Origin: DATLGB01 sp038318085
GTDB lineage: Bacteria; Actinomycetota; Thermoleophilia; Solirubrobacterales; Solirubrobacteraceae
Assembly (NCBI GenBank): GCA_038318085.1
Contig: JBBQBV010000058.1
Span: 1 to 20,337, forward strand
DNA: 20,337 bases
Direction of reading: 5' to 3'
Below are positions 15,355 through 20,337 of this stretch, in pieces (position 1 is the first letter of the stretch; every line of letters starts with the position of its first letter). Below the pieces are notes generated by a model that saw nothing but the letters and a program-made list of their open reading frames with translations, made no database searches and was not told the origin of the DNA. The position numbers and the translations under genes were made by a program.

Positions 15355-15360
15355 AGCGTA
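15355..15360 (-). promoter_or_regulatory. Candidate -10 box of the ABC exporter gene
   Basis: TACGCT on the minus strand ends 7 bases before the ATG at 15347, so transcription would start about at the start codon. No Shine-Dalgarno sequence is present. Confidence 0.4.
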
Positions 15361-15421
15361 GGCCCTCCAGATCCGGCGGGCGCCCATCAGCCGGCGAGTC
15401 GGATCGACTGTCCAGAGGAGG

Positions 15422-16798
15422 TTACCGCGCCGGGACCGCGCCGAGCATCACCCAGCTGCGATCGTCGCCGTGCTCACCGCGCCAGACGAGGAGTTCCTCG
15501 TTTGGGCGGGCGGCGGGCGCGCCGGTCAGTGACCAGGCGAGGCCGCGGTAGACGATTCGGTCCTTCCAGGTGATGCCGTCGTCTGAGGTGAAGCGGTGGA
15601 TCGCTCCGCCTGTCGATGTCCACAGGCTGTAGGCATCTCCGCCGCGCATCACCAGCGAGCCTTTCCAGGCGGGAACGGCCGGCAGCGGCGCGGCAACGAG
15701 GGTGCTGCGCCAGCGACCGCCCCGAAGCCGCGCTGCTCTCAGTGACTGCTGCGAGCCACGGAGGGTCGTGTAGATGACAAGGGGTCCTGCTGGCCCGACC
15801 GCGATGGCCTTGAAGAGGCCGACGTGGCCGCGCAGCACGCGGAACGCGGGCGCGCGGGCACGCAGCGGGCGGCGCGAGATCCGCACCGTCGTCCGGCCGC
15901 GGGCGTCGTGCCATGTCGCTCCGTCGTCGTCGGAGTATGCGTACTGCAGGTCGTGGTCGCAATAGCCGGCGTCGGTCGTGCACTTGCCCGAAAGGGACGC
16001 TTCCGACCAGCCCCAGACGAGGTGAAGACGACCGGTCGCACGATCGGCGGTCATCCGGGCGATGGCGAAGCGGTTGCAGCCGCGCAGCCGACCACCGAGC
16101 ACACAGCCACCCCGTTTGTGACCGCCGCCGATCAGGTCGCGTGGCTCAAGCCACATCCCGTCTGGACGACGGCGCAACTCGACCAGCGCACCGGTGCGTC
16201 CGCTTCCTCGCTGTCCGATGAGGTGGACCGTGCCGGTCCGGTCGGTGACGGCCTCGAAGTCAAACGCCGAGCCTCCGCCGATCGGTAGCGGCCGCTCGGC
16301 CGTGAGCGCGTCGATCGCGTTCGGCTTGGTGCCGGTGCGGATGTACGGGCCGCGCGCGCGTGGTCCGCGCGCGGCGATCGAGCCGCCGCCGTACAGGAAC
16401 CCCAGGTGCCCCACTGCGTCCGCAACGACCGCTGGCACGTCGTGGCGGTCGGTGTCGGTGCCGGTGGAGTCGGTCGAGCCGCCAAGCCGAGTGACGCTGA
16501 CCTGCGTCTTGGCGACGATCTGCAGGTCGTCGGCGCGCAGTTGCGCCGCCCCGATCTTCCGGTCTGCGTTCCATGCGACGGTGATCAGCCCCCCCTGCTG
16601 CAGGATCTGCGAGTCGTGATACCAGGTCGGATGGGTCGGATGTCCCTGTTTGGTGACGACTCGCAGCGAGCGCGGCGCGGCTCCGGTGTCGACGGGCGCT
16701 GCGGTGCCCGCTGCGCCACTGCCGTGGCCGGTCAGCATGCTCGCCGCCGCGATCGCGGCGGCAAGCACCGACGCCAGCGCGATGGCGCTCCGCTTCAT
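15422..16798 (-). CDS. Secreted BNR/Asp-box beta-propeller protein, possible polysaccharide-active enzyme
   Basis: The 458-residue protein begins with a signal peptide (MKRSAIALASVLAAAIAAASML). The body reads as a sialidase-like beta-propeller. Two Asp boxes of form SxDxGxTW are visible: SDDDGATW at about residues 290-297 and SDDGITW at about 404-410. A WGWSEA ... CDHDLQYAYSDDDGATW stretch resembles the BNR_4 group, which includes ulvan-type polysaccharide lyases and carbohydrate-binding proteins. I cannot identify catalytic residues with certainty. The ATG at 16798 overlaps the upstream epimerase-like gene as ATGA; the frame also stays open upstream to 16897, but that part lies inside that gene. 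As last gene of the operon it may cut, trim or bind the polymer, as AlgL does for alginate. Confidence 0.8.
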   Translation of the reverse strand: MKRSAIALASVLAAAIAAASMLTGHGSGAAGTAAPVDTGAAPRSLRVVTKQGHPTHPTWYHDSQILQQGGLITVAWNADRKIGAAQLRADDLQIVAKTQVSVTRLGGSTDSTGTDTDRHDVPAVVADAVGHLGFLYGGGSIAARGPRARGPYIRTGTKPNAIDALTAERPLPIGGGSAFDFEAVTDRTGTVHLIGQRGSGRTGALVELRRRPDGMWLEPRDLIGGGHKRGGCVLGGRLRGCNRFAIARMTADRATGRLHLVWGWSEASLSGKCTTDAGYCDHDLQYAYSDDDGATWHDARGRTTVRISRRPLRARAPAFRVLRGHVGLFKAIAVGPAGPLVIYTTLRGSQQSLRAARLRGGRWRSTLVAAPLPAVPAWKGSLVMRGGDAYSLWTSTGGAIHRFTSDDGITWKDRIVYRGLAWSLTGAPAARPNEELLVWRGEHGDDRSWVMLGAVPAR

Positions 16799-18333
16799 GT
16801 CGGCTCCGACCGCAGTCGCGAGCGCAGCGCGCCGGGGAGTGATCCCAGAGTGACGGCGACGAGCAGCAGCAGCCACACGCCCGGGCCGACGAACCATGCC
16901 AGGGTGCGCGCCAGATCATGGGCGAAGGGGTAGTTCCAGCTCTGGGCGTTGCGCTGGACGACCAGGGCGCCGTGTCCGACGTTCGACAGGATCGGCGACG
17001 TGCCCCGGCCGCTGATCGTGTTGTTGCTGACCACAGTCCCGGCGGAAGCCGGCCCGCCGCCGTCGGCCTTCACGCCGTGACCCTGCATCGCAACCATGAC
17101 GTTGCCGATCAGCGATGTGCCGCCGGCGTTGCGCAGTCGCACGCCTGTGAACGCTCGCACGATGCTGTTGCCGGTCACGCGCGTGCGGCGCGCGCCGTCG
17201 ACGAAGACGCCGTAGTCGCGGGACTGCGCTATCTGATTGACGCTCACCACATTCCCGAAGGATCGTCGAAACACGCGCACGCCATAGCGCTGTCGGGCAA
17301 CGTCGTTGCCCGTGACCACATTCTGGCTCGATCCGTCGATCGAGATCCCGACGTTGCCGTTGTCGTGCACGGCGTTGTCGACGATGCGGTTGCGGTTTGA
17401 CGAGCCGTCGGCGTTCTTTCCGTCGTCGATGACGATCCCGTGCCAGCCGTTGCGAAACACGCGGTTGTCGGCAATGACGTTGTCGTCGCAAAAGCGCGAA
17501 AAGATGATCCCGTGGCGGCCGTTGCCGCTCGCCACGTTGTCCTCGACGAGGAACCTGTCGGAGTTGTCGTGCGGATCCAGCCCGTAGATCATGTTGTCGA
17601 CGAAGGCATCGTCGAGCCAATGCATGCCGTACGCCTCGTAGGAGTAGGCGCCGAACACATTTCGCACGAAGCGCGACCGGATCAGCGTTCCGGTCGGACG
17701 CATGACCAGCGGCGGGTCTGTCCCATGCGCGCGCCGCGACGACGTGACCGCGACGCCGGACACTCGGCCCTCGAAGAACCCCAGATCCTCAAAGCTCGTG
17801 TCGCTCGCGTCGAGACGACCGCCGCCGCGGACCGAGATGCTGCCCCGACCATCTCTCAGCGTGACGTCCGGCGCCTGCCTGCGAACGTCCCAGGAATGCA
17901 CGAGGAGGGTCCGTCCGCGCTCACCGACGAAGCGCAGGCTCGCCCAGCTGCCAACGAGGGTCGCGAACCGGTCGCCATCGGAGAGCAATCGCAGCTCGCG
18001 CACGTCCGGAGCCGAAACGCTCAGCGTCGCGCCGCGGGTGACCACGAGCAGCCGGTCAAGCTCCCACACCCCAGCCCGCGGATGGCGCAGCGCTCGGGGG
18101 ACCGCCGCACGGACGGCGGCCAGCGTTGCGTTGCGGGAAACCACGACTGCCGGCACGCCGGCCAGGGTGACCGCGACGATGCGGCCACTATGCACGTGCG
18201 CGGCGGCGCCGGCCGCGGCGTCGATCCGTCGCGTGATCGCGTCGCGCACCGCGTCGTGGAGGACTGCGGCGGCGGGGGCAGGCGCGCACAGCCCGACGGC
18301 GACGATGGCCGTCACCACAGGTGTCCTACGCAT
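16795..18333 (-). CDS. Right-handed beta-helix protein with AlgG-type DPHD motif, membrane-tethered epimerase-like
   Basis: The 512-residue protein has a signal peptide (MRRTPVVTAIVAVGLCAPAPAAA), an N-terminal domain of about 150 residues, then a parallel beta-helix (about 180-465) with repeated N-x-(V/I)-x-x-N turns. Residues 253-256 are DPHD, preceded by YGL and followed by HGIIFSR. In AlgG mannuronan C5-epimerases this same DPHD plus HGIIxSR arrangement forms the active site that flips mannuronate to guluronate in the polymer. Unlike soluble periplasmic AlgG, it ends with a membrane helix (about 482-502) and a basic tail, so the enzyme should sit on the outer face of the membrane. It overlaps the glycosyltransferase gene by 8 bases and the propeller gene by 4. 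The polymer need not be alginate; NosD/CASH-like proteins of other function share the fold. Confidence 0.85.
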   Translation of the reverse strand: MRRTPVVTAIVAVGLCAPAPAAAVLHDAVRDAITRRIDAAAGAAAHVHSGRIVAVTLAGVPAVVVSRNATLAAVRAAVPRALRHPRAGVWELDRLLVVTRGATLSVSAPDVRELRLLSDGDRFATLVGSWASLRFVGERGRTLLVHSWDVRRQAPDVTLRDGRGSISVRGGGRLDASDTSFEDLGFFEGRVSGVAVTSSRRAHGTDPPLVMRPTGTLIRSRFVRNVFGAYSYEAYGMHWLDDAFVDNMIYGLDPHDNSDRFLVEDNVASGNGRHGIIFSRFCDDNVIADNRVFRNGWHGIVIDDGKNADGSSNRNRIVDNAVHDNGNVGISIDGSSQNVVTGNDVARQRYGVRVFRRSFGNVVSVNQIAQSRDYGVFVDGARRTRVTGNSIVRAFTGVRLRNAGGTSLIGNVMVAMQGHGVKADGGGPASAGTVVSNNTISGRGTSPILSNVGHGALVVQRNAQSWNYPFAHDLARTLAWFVGPGVWLLLLVAVTLGSLPGALRSRLRSEPT

Positions 18334-19636
18334 CGACTGCGATCGGCTCGGTTGCGGCGAGCGCCTCAACATGCTGCTCGATGGAGCGCTCGAGCGAGTG
18401 CGCGGCTTGTCCTTCGGCCAAGTCGCTGTCAACACGGCGCGTGATCCAGGCCTGGCGGTTCATGGTCAGCAGGGTGTAAAAGCGCACCGCGGTCATCGCG
18501 AAGAGGATGAGCGCGGTCATCAGCGGCAGCAGCACCGCGTTGCGTGGCGTCTGGCGCAGGTGGTCGATGGCGCGGATGCCGCGGCCCGTCATGATCCAGG
18601 CCAGCCACACCACCGTCGCCACGACGTCGCCGCGCGCGATCCCGAGGCCGACGAATACGAAGCCGACACAGAGCGAGAACGGCGCGATCAGCCCCTGCAG
18701 CACGGAGACACGCGTGATCAACGGCTGACGAAACAGCCAGCCGCGGCCGATCGCACGTAGATAGCAGCGCCAGGCGTTGCGGCCCCAGCGGATGCGCTGC
18801 ATAAAAAAGCCACGCGCGGTGTCGGGCATCATCGTCCAAGCCACGGCGTTCTGCTGGTAGGTCGTCGCGAAGCCCTCGTTGAGCACGAGCCAGGTCAGTC
18901 GGCCATCGTCACCGGAGACGCAGCGACGGCCGAAGAACGTCTCGTTTGTGAGGCCGGGCAGCACGTCCACCAGGACTGAGCGCCGATAGGCGACCGTGCG
19001 GCCCGACAAGCACGATACGCCGCCCTTGCGAGCCATCGCGGGGATGTAGGTCAGATACTTGGCGTCGAGCATCCAGTCGGCCGCGCGTCGCCACACCGAC
19101 CCCTCGGCGTCGAGCACCCGCTGCCGCGTCCCGACGCCGCCCACATGCGGATCGAGGAACGGCATCAGGAGGTTGCGCAGCAGATCGGGCTCCCACAGCG
19201 TGTCGGAGTCGCAGAGAACGACGATCGGGTGCGTCGCGGCGAGGATCCCCACCGTCAGGCTGTAGCGCTTCTCCGGATTCGACGTCGCTGCGAACCGCAC
19301 GCGGCGATCGTCTGCAAACGCCGCATCAGCCTCGAGAACGTTCTTCGCCTCGTCGGTTGGGAAGACGAGCACCACGTCATCGGCGCCAGCCTGCAGCCAG
19401 GAGTGCACAGCTGCCCTCAGGATCTCCGGATCCTCGCGGAAACACGGCGCGACGACAGTGACGGGTTCAGTGTGGTCATTGGCCACCGGCCGGTACAGAG
19501 CCGTCAAACCGCGTCGTCCCAACCACACAGACCACGCGATGACGCCAAGAAGGCCGAACGGCAGCCAGACGTCAAACAGCTGCCCATCGCTCCCAGGCAG
19601 GCGAACAGCGGCGATCAGGCTGGCGAGCGTATGCAT
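18326..19636 (-). CDS. Processive membrane glycosyltransferase, GT2 (Alg8/hyaluronan-synthase-like)
   Basis: The 436-residue protein has an N-terminal membrane helix (about 22-40), a cytoplasmic GT-A domain and three or four C-terminal membrane helices (about 308-333, 338-352 and 368-392). Catalytic marks of inverting processive GT2 synthases are present: the nucleotide-sugar DxD as DSD (143-145), SGDDGRLT with the acidic base region (241-248), and QRIRW (280-284), the Q(Q/R)xRW motif that holds the growing chain. Such enzymes both polymerise and export a polysaccharide from a nucleotide sugar; Alg8, NodC and hyaluronan synthase are relatives. First gene of the three-gene operon. The ATG at 19636 has a GGAG only 2 bases upstream. 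The sugar donor cannot be read from the sequence. Confidence 0.9.
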   Translation of the reverse strand: MHTLASLIAAVRLPGSDGQLFDVWLPFGLLGVIAWSVWLGRRGLTALYRPVANDHTEPVTVVAPCFREDPEILRAAVHSWLQAGADDVVLVFPTDEAKNVLEADAAFADDRRVRFAATSNPEKRYSLTVGILAATHPIVVLCDSDTLWEPDLLRNLLMPFLDPHVGGVGTRQRVLDAEGSVWRRAADWMLDAKYLTYIPAMARKGGVSCLSGRTVAYRRSVLVDVLPGLTNETFFGRRCVSGDDGRLTWLVLNEGFATTYQQNAVAWTMMPDTARGFFMQRIRWGRNAWRCYLRAIGRGWLFRQPLITRVSVLQGLIAPFSLCVGFVFVGLGIARGDVVATVVWLAWIMTGRGIRAIDHLRQTPRNAVLLPLMTALILFAMTAVRFYTLLTMNRQAWITRRVDSDLAEGQAAHSLERSIEQHVEALAATEPIAVDA

Positions 19637-19659
19637 GGCTCCGATGGTGGAACTGCCGA

Positions 19660-19744
19660 AGGATAGTGCGATCTTGTGAGGTCGGAGCGCACCAGCTTGC
19701 GACCTGGATTGTCAACTGCGCACATTTCCGGATCGTTACGATCC
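19660..19744 (-). promoter_or_regulatory. Upstream region of the glycosyltransferase operon: candidate promoter elements and palindrome
   Basis: The 235-base gap before the operon contains no gene I can support. On the minus strand, TATCCT (19660-19665) lies 23 bases before the ATG and could be a -10 box. A perfect TTGACA (19710-19715) is too far from it (44 bases) to be its -35, and no good -10 stands 17 bases from TTGACA. A 15-base palindrome GGATCG-TTA-CGATCC (19730-19744) lies just upstream and could be an operator. Confidence 0.35.
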
Positions 19745-19871
19745 CGTGTCTCCTTGCGAGAAACTCGCGCAGGCCGGCGCTTTGGGAGGGGCGTGCTGAC
19801 GAAGTGGACGCCTGGTCGCGCGAGAGGTATCCGATCAGGGGCCCGCCGCTCCGCGCTTAGGGCGGAAAGTC

Positions 19872-20264
19872 TCAGATGTGATACATCACCGCGTCGGCTG
19901 CCCGGCGCTCGCGATCGGCGATGTCGGTGATGGAGTGCTTGGAGAGCACGGCGCGGGTGGCGGCGGCGGCCTCGGCGAAGATCGATTCGGCGTCACCGCC
20001 GACGGGGCCGTCGAGCAGCTCGACGACCTCGAGCACGGTGATCTCGGAGGGCTCGCGGGCGAAGGAGTAGCCGCCCTTGACACCGCGCTGAGAGCGCAGC
20101 ACCCCGGCCCGGCGCAAGACGGCGAAGAGCTGCTCGAGAAACTGCACCGGGATGTCGCGCCGGCGGGCGAGCTCGGCGATCGGGACGGGGCAGTCCGAGC
20201 CCATCGCGGCGAGCTCGGCGAGCGCGCGGACGGCATACGGGGACTTCGCGGTGATCGAGAGCAT
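19872..20264 (-). CDS. Rrf2-family transcription regulator, CymR-like rather than IscR-like
   Basis: A 130-residue winged-helix regulator. The N-terminal Rrf2 pattern is clear: SITAKSPYAVRALAELA, then IAELARRRDIPVQFLEQLFAVLRRAGVLRSQRGVKGGYSFAR (recognition helix and wing), then ITVLEVVELLDGPV. The three cysteines that hold the [2Fe-2S] cluster in IscR are absent; the only Cys is near residue 25. This fits the CymR branch, which controls cysteine and sulfur genes and senses O-acetylserine through CysK. The C-terminus is AVMYHI, and a C-terminal hydrophobic-x-Ile is what CysE-like partners push into the CysK active site. It lies 7 kb upstream of cysK on the same strand. It probably ends a separate unit; TAGGAT 11 bases before the ATG may be its -10 box. 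Confidence 0.92.
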   Translation of the reverse strand: MLSITAKSPYAVRALAELAAMGSDCPVPIAELARRRDIPVQFLEQLFAVLRRAGVLRSQRGVKGGYSFAREPSEITVLEVVELLDGPVGGDAESIFAEAAAATRAVLSKHSITDIADRERRAADAVMYHI

Positions 20265-20275
20265 CGCGGTCAGCC

Positions 20276-20281
20276 ATCCTA
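20276..20281 (-). promoter_or_regulatory. Candidate -10 box of the Rrf2 gene
   Basis: TAGGAT on the minus strand lies 11 bases before the ATG at 20264. No Shine-Dalgarno sequence is seen. The remaining bases to the window edge (20282-20337) might hold the start of a divergent gene, but too little is present to say. Confidence 0.35.
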
Positions 20282-20337
20282 TGTGACGTGCCGACCGTCA
20301 TCTCCCGCTTCGCGCCGCCCCTGGCGCTGATGGCGCT

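Noticed and set aside
19687..19715. TTGACA at 19710-19715 as the -35 of a standard sigma-70 promoter
   Set aside because: The hexamer 16-18 bases downstream (GTGCGC or TGCGCT) is a poor -10, so I kept only the weaker TATCCT candidate nearer the start.
19666..19930. Plus-strand short reading frames in the gap between Rrf2 and the glycosyltransferase gene
   Set aside because: No ribosome-binding site or domain is seen, and the two overlapping frames exclude each other.
20288..20337. Possible start of a divergent plus-strand gene (GTG, then a hydrophobic stretch)
   Set aside because: Only about 16 codons are present before the edge, with no clear promoter or ribosome-binding site, so it cannot be supported.

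Overview
The window is about 20 kb of very GC-rich, gene-dense DNA with strong G/C bias at third codon positions. It has GatCAB, short intergenic gaps, many 4-base stop/start overlaps, and TAnnnT -10 boxes placed 6-13 bases before start codons with no Shine-Dalgarno sequence. Together these suggest a high-GC actinobacterium. A Thermoleophilia/Solirubrobacterales-type organism is my guess, but the sequence alone cannot settle the rank. There are no rRNA or tRNA genes, IS elements, phage genes or CRISPR arrays.

Layout. (1) 1-2654, minus strand: gatC-gatA-gatB, the tRNA-dependent amidotransferase operon; gatB runs off the left edge. (2) 2684-3393, plus: a VapBC toxin-antitoxin pair, divergent from gatC across 47 bases. 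A perfect palindrome covers its -10 box and start codon. (3) 3401-7966, minus: a UvrD/PcrA helicase gene, then folD, then a small four-helix membrane protein. The helicase is split by a 322-residue intein in the conserved GDxxQS(I/V)YxFRGA motif. (4) 8003-8077, minus: what looks like the last 25 codons of a lost PIN toxin gene. (5) 8121-9964, plus: a two-gene DrrAB-type ABC exporter behind a leaderless promoter with an inverted repeat. (6) 10081-12820, minus: cysK-tusA-moeB/thiF-cysE, a cysteine and sulfur-transfer operon. (7) 12878-15347, minus: a small lipoprotein with a suspicious signal sequence and a fused ABC exporter. (8) 15422-19636, minus: a tightly overlapped three-gene operon encoding a processive GT2 synthase, a right-handed beta-helix protein with the DPHD motif of AlgG mannuronan C5-epimerases, and a secreted BNR/Asp-box beta-propeller. 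(9) 19872-20264, minus: an Rrf2 regulator without the IscR cysteines, whose C-terminus is MYHI.

How the parts may work together. The most notable system is the 15.4-19.6 kb operon. It looks like a minimal exopolysaccharide machine: a membrane synthase, an extracytoplasmic C5-epimerase-like enzyme tethered by a C-terminal membrane helix, and a secreted propeller that could bind or cleave the product. It resembles the Alg8/AlgG/AlgL logic of alginate, but in an actinobacterial setting. The second is the cysteine block. CysE lacks the C-terminal isoleucine that docks into CysK, while the Rrf2 protein 7 kb upstream ends in a CysK-docking-like -YHI. This suggests a CymR-like CysK-regulator sensing complex in place of the classical CysE-CysK complex. 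The third is the intein and a short AT-richer flank that may be a co-conversion tract.
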